NCBI GenBank assembly: GCA_011523615.1
Contig: WTGJ01000004.1
Span: 51,967 to 107,089, forward strand
DNA length: 55,123 nucleotides
DNA from: Chloroflexota bacterium
Lineage (GTDB): Bacteria; Chloroflexota; Anaerolineae; Aggregatilineales; Phototrophicaceae
Direction: 5' to 3'
Part shown: piece after piece, positions 7,197-15,982 of the stretch
Position numbering within the stretch: position 1 is the first letter of the stretch
Layout: each line of letters begins with the position of its first letter
Notes under the pieces: model-generated
Seen by the model: the letters and a program-made list of their open reading frames with translations, nothing else
Databases searched by the model: none
Told to the model about the DNA's origin: nothing
Made by a program: the position numbers and the translations under genes

Positions 7197-9560
7197 TTAA
7201 CCTCCGTTGCTGGCTTGGATCGCCCGCCAGACGCGGCTGGCGGAAAGCGGCATGTCAATTTGTTCCACACCCAAGGGGGCGAGGGCGTCGATCACGGCAT
7301 TATAGACGGTCGGTGTGCTGGCGATCGTGCCCGTTTCGCCCACCCCCTTGACGCCGACGGGGTGGTGGGGGGAAGGCGTTTCCGTATGCCCCAATTCGAG
7401 CCAGGGGAACATATCGGCGCGAGGCATGGCGTAATCCAGCATCGAGCCGGTCAGCAGCTGCCCCTCATCATCGTAGATGGTGCCTTCGCATAGGGCTTGA
7501 CCGATTCCTTGCACGATGCCGCCGTGAATCTGCCCGGCGACGATGGTCGGGTTGATCTGTGGCCCGCAGTCGTCCACCGCGACATAGCGCAGCAGTTTGA
7601 CTTCGCCACTTTCGACATCCACTTCTACGATGGCGATGTGCGTGCCGAAGGGGTAGACGAAATTGGGTGGATCGTAGAATTGCGATTCCTCAAAGCCGGG
7701 GTCCATCCCTTCCGGCAGGTCCCAGGCGAGCGTGGTCATCAGCGTGACGTCCTGGATGGTCTTGGCATTGTCTGGCGCGCCGCGGACGAAGAATTTGCCA
7801 TCGTCATATTCGATATCCTCGGCGGAAGCTTCCAGCAAATGAGCCGCCATCAAGCGCCCCTTTTCCCTGAGCTTGCGCGCCGCTTTGACGAGGGCGGCCC
7901 CCGTCACCGGTGTCGTGCGGCTGCCATAGGTGCCGAAACCCATCGGGGTGCGGTTGGTGTCGCCACTGACGATCTCAATGTCTTCGACGGGGAAACCCAG
8001 CTCGTTGGCGATCAACTGGGCGAAGGTCGTCTCTTCGCCCTGGCCATGGGGTGATGTGCCGATGAGGGCCTGCACCTTGCCGGAGGGCGAAACGCGGATG
8101 ATCGCGCTCTCCCAGAGGCCGCCCTGGAAGCCGACAGCGCCGGCGACCTGACTCGGGCCGAGGCCACAGATTTCGCTATACGTCGTCACGCCGATGCCGA
8201 AATAGCGCCCTTCGTCGCGCGCCTTCGCTTGTTGGCTGCGGAAGGTATCGTAATTCACCATGCCCAGCGCTTGATCCAAGGCCGCTTCGTAATTGCCGCT
8301 GTCATAGGTGAGGCCGATGGCGACATCGTGGCCATCGATGAAGGGCGGGATGAGGTTGATGCGCCGCAGCTCCACCGGGTCCATCTGGATGGCCTGCGCC
8401 GCTTTGTCCATCAAGCGCTCGATCAAGAAGGTCGCTTCGGGGCGGCCGGCGCCACGATAAGCATCCACGGGGGTCGTGTTGGTGAACACCCCGATCGATT
8501 CGCAATAGATCTGGGGGAAGGTATAAGCGCCGCTGTACATCAAACCATGCAGGATGGTCGGGATGCCCGGACCCGCGGTGCTCAGGTAAGCGCCCAGGCC
8601 GGCGTATACTTTGCCGCGGATGCCGGCCACCTTGCCATCATTGTTGACGGCCAGCTCGACATATTCAATGTGGTCGCGCCCGTGGATCGTGGTGACGTAA
8701 TTCTCTGAGCGCGTCTCCGTCCATTTCACGGGTCGGCCGGTTTGCATCGCCGCCCAGGCCGTCAGCGCTTCATCAGCATAGACGGGGATCTTGGAGCCAA
8801 AACCGCCGCCGACTTCGGGCGCGATGACGCGCACTTTGTGTTCCGCGACTCCCGTCATGCCACTGATGAGCAGGCGATGGATGTGCGGGTTTTGTGTCGT
8901 GTACCAGAGGGTCAGTTCTTCGGTGGCGCCGTTCCATTGGGCCAGCGCAGAGCGTGGTTCCATCGCCGTCGGCTGGAGGCGCTGTTGCACGATGCGCTCG
9001 CTGACGACGACATCCGCCGCGTCAAAAGCAGCATCTACGGCGTCTTTGTCGCCATTCGGGATCCAGGTGAAGGCGATGTTGTTGGGCACGTCGTCATGCA
9101 GTTGCGGCGCGCCCGCTGCAGCCGCCTCTTCCGGGTTGATGACCGCCGGCAATTCTTCGTAATCGACGTGGATGCGATCCGCGGCGTCCTGCGCCTGGGC
9201 GCGGTCTTCAGCGAGCACGATGGCCACGCCATCGCCGACGTAACGGACGCGATCTTTGGCCAGGGCCGGGTGCTCCGGCGTGAGCAGGTTGGAATCCGGG
9301 ATCAGCCAGGCGCAGGGCACCGAACCGCAGCTGCAATCCTCGCCGGTGTACACCGCGACGACGCCGGGTGCGGCTTCGGCGGCGCTGGTATCGATGCTGC
9401 GGATTCGGGCATGGGCGACGGGGCTGCGCACGATCACCATGTGCAGCGTCCCCGGCAGTTTGATGTCGTCGGTATAGCGCGCGTTGCCGGTGATCAGGCG
9501 CGGGTCTTCCCGCCGGCGGATGCCAGAACCGAAAATTCGCGTGCTGGGCGAGGCAGTCAT
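7197..9560 (-). CDS. coxL: Mo-hydroxylase large subunit, form II CoxL-like
   Basis: This 787-residue catalytic subunit carries the molybdopterin cytosine dinucleotide site. Visible are the xanthine dehydrogenase a/b hammerhead domain (about 15-130), the GGGFGSK loop (251-257) and the conserved glutamate in GVGETG (Glu742). The active-site loop reads AYRGAGR (367-373). Form I CO dehydrogenases have AYxCSFR there, with the copper-binding cysteine, so this is a form II enzyme whose substrate is uncertain. It may be another aldehyde, N-heterocycle or purine-like compound. The ATG overlaps the coxS stop (ATGA) and has GGAGG 7 bases upstream. Confidence 0.95.
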   Translation of the reverse strand: MTASPSTRIFGSGIRRREDPRLITGNARYTDDIKLPGTLHMVIVRSPVAHARIRSIDTSAAEAAPGVVAVYTGEDCSCGSVPCAWLIPDSNLLTPEHPALAKDRVRYVGDGVAIVLAEDRAQAQDAADRIHVDYEELPAVINPEEAAAAGAPQLHDDVPNNIAFTWIPNGDKDAVDAAFDAADVVVSERIVQQRLQPTAMEPRSALAQWNGATEELTLWYTTQNPHIHRLLISGMTGVAEHKVRVIAPEVGGGFGSKIPVYADEALTAWAAMQTGRPVKWTETRSENYVTTIHGRDHIEYVELAVNNDGKVAGIRGKVYAGLGAYLSTAGPGIPTILHGLMYSGAYTFPQIYCESIGVFTNTTPVDAYRGAGRPEATFLIERLMDKAAQAIQMDPVELRRINLIPPFIDGHDVAIGLTYDSGNYEAALDQALGMVNYDTFRSQQAKARDEGRYFGIGVTTYSEICGLGPSQVAGAVGFQGGLWESAIIRVSPSGKVQALIGTSPHGQGEETTFAQLIANELGFPVEDIEIVSGDTNRTPMGFGTYGSRTTPVTGAALVKAARKLREKGRLMAAHLLEASAEDIEYDDGKFFVRGAPDNAKTIQDVTLMTTLAWDLPEGMDPGFEESQFYDPPNFVYPFGTHIAIVEVDVESGEVKLLRYVAVDDCGPQINPTIVAGQIHGGIVQGIGQALCEGTIYDDEGQLLTGSMLDYAMPRADMFPWLELGHTETPSPHHPVGVKGVGETGTIASTPTVYNAVIDALAPLGVEQIDMPLSASRVWRAIQASNGG

Positions 9561-10021
9561 CCGTCACCTCCGTTGGCCGCTGCCTGAACCGCGCGCACGA
9601 TGTTCTGATAGCCGGTGCAGCGGCAGATATTGCCTTCGAGATTGTGGCGGATTTCCGCTTCGGTGGGCTCAGCGTTCTGCTGCAAAAATGCCGTCGAGGC
9701 CATGATCATGCCGGGTGTGCAGAAACCGCATTGCAGGCCGTGATGTTCCCAGAAGCTTTCCTGCATCGGATGCAGTTCGCCGTTTTGCGCCAGGCCCTCG
9801 ATCGTCGTCACTTCCCGACCATCCGCTTGCACGGCCAACATGGTGCAGGATTTCAAGGCGACGCCATCCAGATGCACCGTGCAGGAACCACACTGGCTGG
9901 TATCACAACCCACTTTGGTGCCCGTCAAGTCCAGCACCTCGCGCAGGAAGTGCACCAGCAATAGGCGCGGCTCCACATCCCGCTCGTAGGTCTGGCCATT
10001 GACGGTGATCGCTACTTGCAT
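9557..10021 (-). CDS. coxS: Mo-hydroxylase [2Fe-2S] subunit, CoxS-like
   Basis: The 154-residue subunit carries two [2Fe-2S] clusters. A plant-type ferredoxin domain has Cys39, 44, 47 and 59, and the helical domain has Cys98, 101, 133 and 135 (CGFCTPG and CRCTGY). It relays electrons from the Mo site of CoxL to the flavin of CoxM. The ATG at 10021 is preferred to one 7 codons upstream: GGAGG sits 8 bases before it, and family members normally start close to this strand (MQVAITVNG). It begins 22 bases after coxG. Confidence 0.96.
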   Translation of the reverse strand: MQVAITVNGQTYERDVEPRLLLVHFLREVLDLTGTKVGCDTSQCGSCTVHLDGVALKSCTMLAVQADGREVTTIEGLAQNGELHPMQESFWEHHGLQCGFCTPGMIMASTAFLQQNAEPTEAEIRHNLEGNICRCTGYQNIVRAVQAAANGGDG

Positions 10022-10043
10022 CGTCACATCCTCCTTTGCCATC

Positions 10044-10535
10044 TCACGGACTGTTCAGATTCCGCTGGGGCAATTCTTCCCCCAGGGCGGCGAAAAAACG
10101 CTTGCTCATCATTTGGGCGGTCGCTTTGATCAGGCGCTGGCCGACCCGCGCCAGCAAGCCGCTCACCTGCGCATCGGCCTGCCATTCCAGGCGGGTGCCG
10201 GCGGTTTGGGAACCTGCAGTCTGGGAGACTGCGGCCATCTCACTCAATTGCACGCTCACGTCACCGTGGAAGCGGCTGTTTTGCCCCTCGCCCTGGACCT
10301 TCATCCGATAGCTTCGTGGCCGGTCCAGCTCGCTCAGGCGCAATTCACCGCGGTAAGAACCACCGATCGCCGCAACTTGCAACCTGGCTTGCGCACGAAA
10401 GGCGTTCGCTTCCCCTTCGATGGCTTCGAGCAGCTGCACGCCGGGCAAAGCGCGGGCGATGGCTTCGGGATCATGCAGCACGGCCCAAACTACGGGAGGA
10501 GCTGCATTGAATTCGTGCTGTCCGTTGAGTTGCAA
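10044..10535 (-). CDS. coxG: CoxG-like SRPBCC protein, TTG start
   Basis: The 163-residue product is a CoxG/START-like (SRPBCC) protein, with the N-terminal [20 protein letters not shown] pattern and ALPGVQ typical of the family. CoxG helps recruit CO dehydrogenase to the cytoplasmic membrane. Recent work on mycobacterial CoxG implicates it in menaquinone delivery. The start is a TTG with AGAGG 5 bases upstream. The open frame continues 29 codons further, but the promoter at 10560-10588 would place the transcript start only about 18 bases before this TTG, so the longer form is excluded. It is the first gene of the coxGSLM operon. Confidence 0.85.
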   Translation of the reverse strand: MQLNGQHEFNAAPPVVWAVLHDPEAIARALPGVQLLEAIEGEANAFRAQARLQVAAIGGSYRGELRLSELDRPRSYRMKVQGEGQNSRFHGDVSVQLSEMAAVSQTAGSQTAGTRLEWQADAQVSGLLARVGQRLIKATAQMMSKRFFAALGEELPQRNLNSP

Positions 10536-10559
10536 GGCTACCTCTATTGATTCAGAGGC

Positions 10560-10588
10560 AGTATAACAATGAATGGGCGTTCTGTAAA
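10560..10588 (-). promoter_or_regulatory. Sigma70-type promoter of the coxGSLM operon
   Basis: On the minus strand a -35 box TTTACA (10583-10588) and a -10 box TATACT (10560-10565) are separated by 17 bases. Transcription should begin near 10553, giving a leader of about 18 bases before the coxG TTG. Confidence 0.7.
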
Positions 10589-10622
10589 AATTTATCGGCG
10601 GTGAATGTTGATCGCACCTCAT

Positions 10623-10651
10623 TTGACTTACGGAATTTTCGTCAATACAAT
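10623..10651 (+). promoter_or_regulatory. Sigma70-type promoter of the toxin-antitoxin-like pair
   Basis: A -35 box TTGACT (10623-10628) and a -10 box TACAAT (10646-10651) are separated by exactly 17 bases. The first gene starts 25 bases downstream. The promoter lies back to back with the cox promoter, with only 34 bases between the two -35 boxes. Confidence 0.75.
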
Positions 10652-10676
10652 GTAATCAAGAATATAAGGTGGGAAA

Positions 10677-10874
10677 ATGGGAATTCGTGCCGAAAAAGGA
10701 AGCCGATCTTTTGTCGAGGTAGAGAAACCGGCCAACACGACGAAAACTGAAGCGATCCAGCAAATGACCAATGAGGAATTTTTGAAATTCATTAAACCCA
10801 CCTACGGTCGTTTCATGCCCACCCGCAGCCGTTTCTTGCGCCTTCGTCTCCCCTTTACCTACGATCACGAATAG
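10677..10874 (+). CDS. Small protein upstream of a PIN toxin, candidate antitoxin
   Basis: This 65-residue protein starts at an ATG with AAGGTGG just upstream and ends 5 bases before the PIN-domain gene, the usual arrangement of a VapB-type antitoxin before its toxin. I see no clear ribbon-helix-helix, AbrB or Phd motif. The middle (about residues 25-48) is acidic and helical (MTNEEFLKFIKP) and could be the toxin-binding part; the end is basic. Position and the shared promoter support the antitoxin role, the sequence itself does not. Base composition is AT-richer than the surrounding operons. Confidence 0.6.
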   Translation: MGIRAEKGSRSFVEVEKPANTTKTEAIQQMTNEEFLKFIKPTYGRFMPTRSRFLRLRLPFTYDHE

Positions 10875-10879
10875 TTAGG

Positions 10880-11308
10880 ATGTATGTTTTAGACACATCG
10901 GTAACATCCGAATTGCTGAGCCAGGAGCCACATAGGAAAGTTGCGGAGTGGTTCATCGCCACTGCTCCTTCTTTGATGTATCTACCCACAGCAACCATTG
11001 GTGAATTGCAGAAATTTGTAGAGCGAGATCGGCGAAGTAACCCCCAGGTAGCCAATGAGAAAGAGAATAGAATCAACTGGCTCGTTGCCCGCTATCCAAT
11101 GCTCACAGCCGATCTACCGGTATTTGTTGAATGGGGTAAGTTGATGTCTGGCATCAAGGGGCGTGCCAAGGATCGCCTGGCAATAGACGGCATCATTGCC
11201 GCGACCGCCAGCGTGCACAACATGATGGTCGCTACTGGCAATGAGAAAGATTTCCAGCGGTTTCCCGTACCTGTGATCAATCCCTATCGGCATCCTCTCC
11301 CTTCCTGA
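10880..11308 (+). CDS. PIN-domain ribonuclease toxin, VapC/FitB-like
   Basis: This 142-residue PIN domain starts MYVLDTSV. The expected acidic residues are present at Asp5, Glu42 (in IGEL), Asp103 (in AIDGIIAATA) and Asp124 (in NEKDF), close to the FitB spacing from memory. VapC toxins are Mg2+-dependent ribonucleases that cleave tRNA or rRNA and are held inactive by the upstream antitoxin. Length is normal for the family. The gene belongs to an AT-richer patch with the methyltransferase downstream, which suggests horizontal gain. The RNA target cannot be predicted. Confidence 0.88.
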   Translation: MYVLDTSVTSELLSQEPHRKVAEWFIATAPSLMYLPTATIGELQKFVERDRRSNPQVANEKENRINWLVARYPMLTADLPVFVEWGKLMSGIKGRAKDRLAIDGIIAATASVHNMMVATGNEKDFQRFPVPVINPYRHPLPS

Positions 11309-11332
11309 CCCGCAAGTAAGCCCGTGCCCTTT

Positions 11333-11366
11333 AGCCGGGATTTGAACCCATGACCCCTACCTTACG
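11333..11366 (-). other. tRNA 3'-half-like remnant
   Basis: Read on the minus strand, the segment looks like the end of a tRNA gene: GTAAGGTAGGGGTC as anticodon-stem end and variable loop, then ATGGG, the T loop TTCAAAT and CCCGG. No 5' half follows in the right place, the T stem pairs at only 3-4 of 5 positions and the acceptor stem has no partner, so it is not a working tRNA. It overlaps the methyltransferase start codon. It could be a leftover of integration at a tRNA gene. Confidence 0.35.
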
Positions 11367-12726
11367 GCCGCGAAGTGACGGCATCACCAATTGGCGCAAC
11401 CGAACCATCTGGACGGGTGATAACCTCGCCGTCATGCGCGGCATGAATTCCAACAGCGTGGACTTGATTTACCTCGATCCGCCTTTTAACTCCAACCGCA
11501 ATTATTCCGCGCCCATCGGCAGCGAGGCCGCCGGCGCCGCTTTCAAAGACACCTGGACCTTGGATGATGTTGACCTGGCCGAACACGGCGAAATTGCCGA
11601 CCGCAACCCGGCCCTTTACAAGGTCATCGACGCCGCCGGCGATGCCCACGGCAAGGGCATGAAATCCTACCTGATCATGATGGGCACGCGCCTGCTGGAG
11701 ATGCGCCGCCTCCTGAAAGACAGCGGTAGCATCTACCTGCATTGTGACCCGACCGCGGGGCATTATCTGAAGTTGGTAATGGACGCGGTGTTTGGCAGCG
11801 GGAATTTCGTAAATGAGATTGTTTGGCGTAGATTTGGTTCACACAATGACGCTACACGCCGATATGGTCGTGTTCACGATATTCTGTTGTTTTACTCAAT
11901 GGGCGATAGATTCACCTGGAATCGTGTGTTTGAGCCATATGACGAGGAATACTTAAAGAAATCTTATCGAAACAAGGATTCTAGAGGGCGCTATACCACC
12001 TCTCCATTACAAGCACGAACTTTATCAGGCGGCGGATATGAATGGAAAGGAATTGTGGACATATGGAAGTTTCCTATGGAGCGGTTGGAAGCGCTCGATG
12101 CAGAAGGATTAATTCATTGGCCAGAAAAAGGCTCCATACCCCGCAGAAAGGTCTATTTGGATGAGGCAAAGGGTGTACCTGCACGAGATGTAATTCTCGA
12201 CATAAAACCATTATCAACAGGTGCCAAAGAACGCCTCGGCTACCCGACCCAGAAACCGCTCGCCCTCCTCAAGCGCATCATCGCCGCCTCTTCCCAGCCC
12301 GATGACGTCGTCCTCGACCCTTTCTGCGGTTGCGCCACCGCCTGCATCGCCGCCGAGCAACTGGATCGCCAGTGGGTCGGCATCGACCTCTCGCCGCTCG
12401 CCGCTGCTCTGGTCCTGCGCCGTGCCGAAAACGAAATCGGCTCGCTTTTCGCAATTGACCATCGTACGGACATCCCCCGCCGCAGCGACCTGGGCAAACT
12501 GCCGAATTACCGCACCCACAAGCACACCCTCTACGGCTTGCAGGAAGGCGTTTGCGCTGGTTGCCAGGTTCATTTCCCCTTCCGCAACCTGACTGTCGAC
12601 CACAAGACTCCGCGCTCCCGCGGCGGTGGCGACCACTTTGAGAACCTCCAGCTCCTCTGCGGCGCTTGCAATTCCGCCAAGGGCGACGGCACGATGGCGG
12701 AGTTGCTGGCCAGACTCAACCATTGA
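11350..12726 (+). CDS. DNA methyltransferase with C-terminal HNH nuclease domain
   Basis: This 458-residue protein has motif IV DPPF (43-46) before the AdoMet motif DPFCGCAT (323-330) and YPTQKP (298-303), an order typical of beta-class N6-adenine or N4-cytosine methyltransferases. Residues about 395-450 form an HNH domain with zinc-type pairs CAGC (402-405) and CGAC (437-440), the DH of VDHKTP (417-418) and Asn432. It may modify and cut DNA, or the HNH part may act on unmodified invaders. Residues about 150-290, the likely target-recognition region, are encoded by DNA near 40% GC between flanks of 60-67%. The start lies in a tRNA-like remnant and lacks a clear ribosome binding site. No separate restriction gene is nearby. 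Confidence 0.88.
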   Translation: MTPTLRPRSDGITNWRNRTIWTGDNLAVMRGMNSNSVDLIYLDPPFNSNRNYSAPIGSEAAGAAFKDTWTLDDVDLAEHGEIADRNPALYKVIDAAGDAHGKGMKSYLIMMGTRLLEMRRLLKDSGSIYLHCDPTAGHYLKLVMDAVFGSGNFVNEIVWRRFGSHNDATRRYGRVHDILLFYSMGDRFTWNRVFEPYDEEYLKKSYRNKDSRGRYTTSPLQARTLSGGGYEWKGIVDIWKFPMERLEALDAEGLIHWPEKGSIPRRKVYLDEAKGVPARDVILDIKPLSTGAKERLGYPTQKPLALLKRIIAASSQPDDVVLDPFCGCATACIAAEQLDRQWVGIDLSPLAAALVLRRAENEIGSLFAIDHRTDIPRRSDLGKLPNYRTHKHTLYGLQEGVCAGCQVHFPFRNLTVDHKTPRSRGGGDHFENLQLLCGACNSAKGDGTMAELLARLNH

Positions 12727-12805
12727 TCTCCCTGATCCCGCGCCCCTCCCCAGCGCAGCCTCCCATTTTGAATATGCTAGGTGGAGGAGATAGCCGTGAG
12801 GTTGG

Positions 12806-15800
12806 ATGCCGAATCACGACCGGTTTCCCGGTGAAGAGCAGGACGACGATTTCGAAGAGCTCGAGCGCGAACCTTTCGCGGATGATTGGTCCTTCATGGA
12901 TGCAGATGCGGCTGCCGAAGAGGAACGGTTTGCCCGCCCGAGCGAAACGCCTTCGCAGCCACCGCGCGCGGGCCATGCCGCAGCGGTCCATACACCCCGC
13001 GCCGTGGTTCCCTTGGAAGCACGCGAAAACGAGCCAGCAAGCGAAACTCCCGCCAGCCCCGTCCGTCCCGAACCACCGCGCCAAAACCCAGCACCCCGCA
13101 GGCCGCAACGCTCGCTCCCTGGACGAGCCGCCCACCCAGTAGAAGCAGCTTCCCGCAGCCCGCAGGCGGCACAATCTGAAAGATCGGAAAGCGCCAACCG
13201 ATCGCCTGAAGCGGGTTCCACAGCGACAGAGCGCGTCCTACCCGCCACCACAAGCGCGCCGCCAGGAGCCTCTCCGCTGGCGGAAGATGCTGTCTCGCCG
13301 CAACGATCTTCGTGGAAGAGCCGCCTGTTTTCGCGTTTGCGCCCACCTCGTCTGCCGCGCATCCGCCGCCCCAGTTTGCCCCGGCCCCATTGGCCAAAGT
13401 TCCGTTTTCTTTCCCGCCGTTCCGCAGCAGTAGCGCCGACCACAACGGAGCGCAACACCAACCGTGGCCGGACACGCTCACGCAGCAGCGCTGAGCGCCC
13501 GCCTTCGCTCTTCTTTCGCGTGTTGGCGGCTTTGCCCGGGCGGGCGACCTGGTTCGGGCGCGGGGAGAAAAGACCGGCCCGCCGCCGGCGCCGGCGCAGC
13601 GAACGCCGCCCGCGCATCATCGCGGAAGGGCTCAGCCTCGACGATAAGCTGGATATCCTGGGTGTGCTGCTCGTCATCGCCGCCGTCGTGCTGACCCTCA
13701 GCGCGCTCTCCTCCAATCCCGGCGCCCTCATCGGGCCGATCAATGATTTCCTCGGTCATTTGCTGGGTCAGGGCGCGTTGGCCGCTCCGATCACCATGTT
13801 CGCCCTCGGCGTGTGGCTCATTTTGCGTTATTTCGGTGAAGCGGCGCCTTTGATGGATCTGCGCCGCGGCGCGGGTGTCCTGCTGCTCTACCTCTCTTTG
13901 CTCACCATCCTGCAATTCTTCGAGACGTTCACGGCTGCATATGCCTACGTCGATCTGGCGGAGCCCGCCACGCTGCGCGTCCCTCTCGAACTGACCTGGA
14001 CGCTGAAGCGAGCGGGCGGTTGGCTGGGTACGCAGCTCTACCTGTTGCTGGTGATGACGGTCGGAGAACTGGGTGCGCTCTTCGTGGTACTGGGCGCGAT
14101 CCTCCTCGGCCTGCGCTTCGCCAGCGAAGTCAGCACCTACGAGATGGCGCGCTGGCTGGTGGGCAGCTGGCGCCGTTGGGCCGATCAGCGGGCCGCCCGT
14201 CAGGAAGCGCGGGCCATCACCGAACGGGCCGCTGCCGAACGTGTTGCCGCCGAACGGGCCGCTGCTGCCGTCAGACACGCCGCGCCCACCGCACCAAGCC
14301 TCGTTGCGGAGGGAGCTGCGGCCCTGGAAGCAGCGCCCGCCGTCGCCTTCACCCCAGCGGCCGTTCCGCCGACACGGACGCCACATCCCGTTACCGCCAC
14401 CGGCAACGAACCTCTGCCGAAACCGATGCGGAACGGAGGACGGACGGATTCAGGTTGGCGACTGCCCGATTCCAGCGCGATGCTCAGTGGCGGGGGGGAA
14501 CAGCGCCTGGAGCGGGAAGTCCTGCGCGAACGCGCGCAGATCATCGAAGATACCCTACGCAGTTTTGGCGCGCCCGGGCGCGTGGTCGCCATCAACAGCG
14601 GCCCGGTCATCACGCAATTCGGCGTCGAACCGCTGCATTGGGAACAACGGTCGGGCAAGCGCAGCCGCGTAAAGGTCGGCGCGATCGCGCAGCTGGAGAA
14701 AGACATCCAACTCGCCCTCGGCGCGCGCACCATACGCGTCGAGGCGCCGGTGCCGGGCAAGGGCTACGTCGGCATCGAAGTGCCCAACAAAACCGCCGCC
14801 CTCGTCAGTTTGCGCGACGTCATGGACACCGATGAATTCCGCCGCCTGCAATCGCCGCTGGCGATCGCCCTCGGTCAGCGGGTGGATGGCCGCCCGGTCG
14901 TCGCCGATCTCATCCGCATGCCGCATTTGCTCATCGCCGGCACCACCGGTTCGGGCAAATCCGTCTGCGTCAACGCCGTCATCAACAGCATCTTGCTGCA
15001 CAATGCGCCGCAACAGGTGCGCCTGCTGATGGTCGATCCGAAACGGGTCGAGCTCGCCAATTACAACGGCCTGCCGCACCTCATCTCGCCGGTGGTCGTC
15101 GAGATGGAACGCACCGTCGCCATGCTCAAGTGGGTCGCTTCCGAGATGGACCAGCGCTATCACCGTTTCAGCAAGAGCGGCGCCCGCCACATCGATGATT
15201 ACAACGAGCAATTGGCCCCGGGGGATGAACCACTGCCCTACATCGTCGTCGTCATCGATGAACTGGCGGATTTGATGATGACGGCGCCGGAGATCACCGA
15301 ACGCCTCATCACGCGCATCGCCGCGCTCGCCCGGGCGACCGGCATCCACCTCGTCATCGCCACCCAGCGCCCATCGGTCGACGTGGTCACCGGCTTGATC
15401 AAGGCCAATTTCCCGGCGCGCATCGCCTTCGCCGTCGCCAGCAGCGTCGATTCCCGTGTGATCCTGGATCAGCCGGGCGCGGAACGCTTGCTCGGCCGCG
15501 GCGATATGCTCTTCCAGAGCGGGGAAGCGCCGGCGCCTTTGCGCATGCAGGGTGTCTTCGTCTCCGATCAGGAAATCGAAAACATCCTCGCTTTCTGGCG
15601 CGCGCAGGGCAGCACGCCTTTGGCGCCCAACGCTGCCTTCCATCCTTTGCCTGGGACGAGCCAAAAACAGCGAGAAATCTGGCAAGAGGGCGAGGTAGCG
15701 GAGGATGGCGAAGAGCTCCTCTATCTCCAGGCGGTGGCTCTCGTGCGGCGCCTCAAGAAAGCTTCCGTCTCCCTCCTGCAACGGCGGATGCGCATCGGTT

Positions 15801-15916
15801 ACAATCGCGCTGCTCGCCTGATCGACCGCATGGAGGCGGAAGGAATCGTCGGCCCGCCCACCGAAGGGAGCAAGCCGCGGGCCGTGCTCTCTTTGCCGGA
15901 GGAAATCGCCGGTTAA
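12806..15916 (+). CDS. ftsK: FtsK/SpoIIIE DNA translocase
   Basis: This 1036-residue protein moves chromosomal DNA through the closing septum. Residues 1-280 are a long low-complexity region rich in Pro, Arg, Ser and Ala. About four membrane segments follow (roughly 283-305, 322-345, 355-372 and 403-435). The motor has Walker A GTTGSGKS (712-719) and Walker B IVVVIDE (813-819). The last 65 residues form the winged-helix gamma domain (LLQRRMRIGYNRAARLIDRME) that reads KOPS-like sequences. GAGG lies 5 bases before the ATG. Parts of the disordered linker are repetitive (alternating AAERVAAERAA at about 470-490). Confidence 0.95.
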   Translation: MPNHDRFPGEEQDDDFEELEREPFADDWSFMDADAAAEEERFARPSETPSQPPRAGHAAAVHTPRAVVPLEARENEPASETPASPVRPEPPRQNPAPRRPQRSLPGRAAHPVEAASRSPQAAQSERSESANRSPEAGSTATERVLPATTSAPPGASPLAEDAVSPQRSSWKSRLFSRLRPPRLPRIRRPSLPRPHWPKFRFLSRRSAAVAPTTTERNTNRGRTRSRSSAERPPSLFFRVLAALPGRATWFGRGEKRPARRRRRRSERRPRIIAEGLSLDDKLDILGVLLVIAAVVLTLSALSSNPGALIGPINDFLGHLLGQGALAAPITMFALGVWLILRYFGEAAPLMDLRRGAGVLLLYLSLLTILQFFETFTAAYAYVDLAEPATLRVPLELTWTLKRAGGWLGTQLYLLLVMTVGELGALFVVLGAILLGLRFASEVSTYEMARWLVGSWRRWADQRAARQEARAITERAAAERVAAERAAAAVRHAAPTAPSLVAEGAAALEAAPAVAFTPAAVPPTRTPHPVTATGNEPLPKPMRNGGRTDSGWRLPDSSAMLSGGGEQRLEREVLRERAQIIEDTLRSFGAPGRVVAINSGPVITQFGVEPLHWEQRSGKRSRVKVGAIAQLEKDIQLALGARTIRVEAPVPGKGYVGIEVPNKTAALVSLRDVMDTDEFRRLQSPLAIALGQRVDGRPVVADLIRMPHLLIAGTTGSGKSVCVNAVINSILLHNAPQQVRLLMVDPKRVELANYNGLPHLISPVVVEMERTVAMLKWVASEMDQRYHRFSKSGARHIDDYNEQLAPGDEPLPYIVVVIDELADLMMTAPEITERLITRIAALARATGIHLVIATQRPSVDVVTGLIKANFPARIAFAVASSVDSRVILDQPGAERLLGRGDMLFQSGEAPAPLRMQGVFVSDQEIENILAFWRAQGSTPLAPNAAFHPLPGTSQKQREIWQEGEVAEDGEELLYLQAVALVRRLKKASVSLLQRRMRIGYNRAARLIDRMEAEGIVGPPTEGSKPRAVLSLPEEIAG

Positions 15917-15982
15917 GGGTTCAGTCCCGGCGCAAGCGGCCGAGGACAGGCGTCGCCAGCGCAGGAGGTCCCAGGAATTGGC

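Noticed and set aside
10541..10558. Hairpin CCTCT/AGAGG that could hide the coxG ribosome binding site
   Set aside because: With the promoter at 10560-10588 the 5' arm lies at or before the transcript start, so it would not be in the RNA.
11310..11400. A complete tRNA gene on the minus strand
   Set aside because: No 5' acceptor or D arm pairs with the 3' half, and the T stem is imperfect; only a remnant can be supported.
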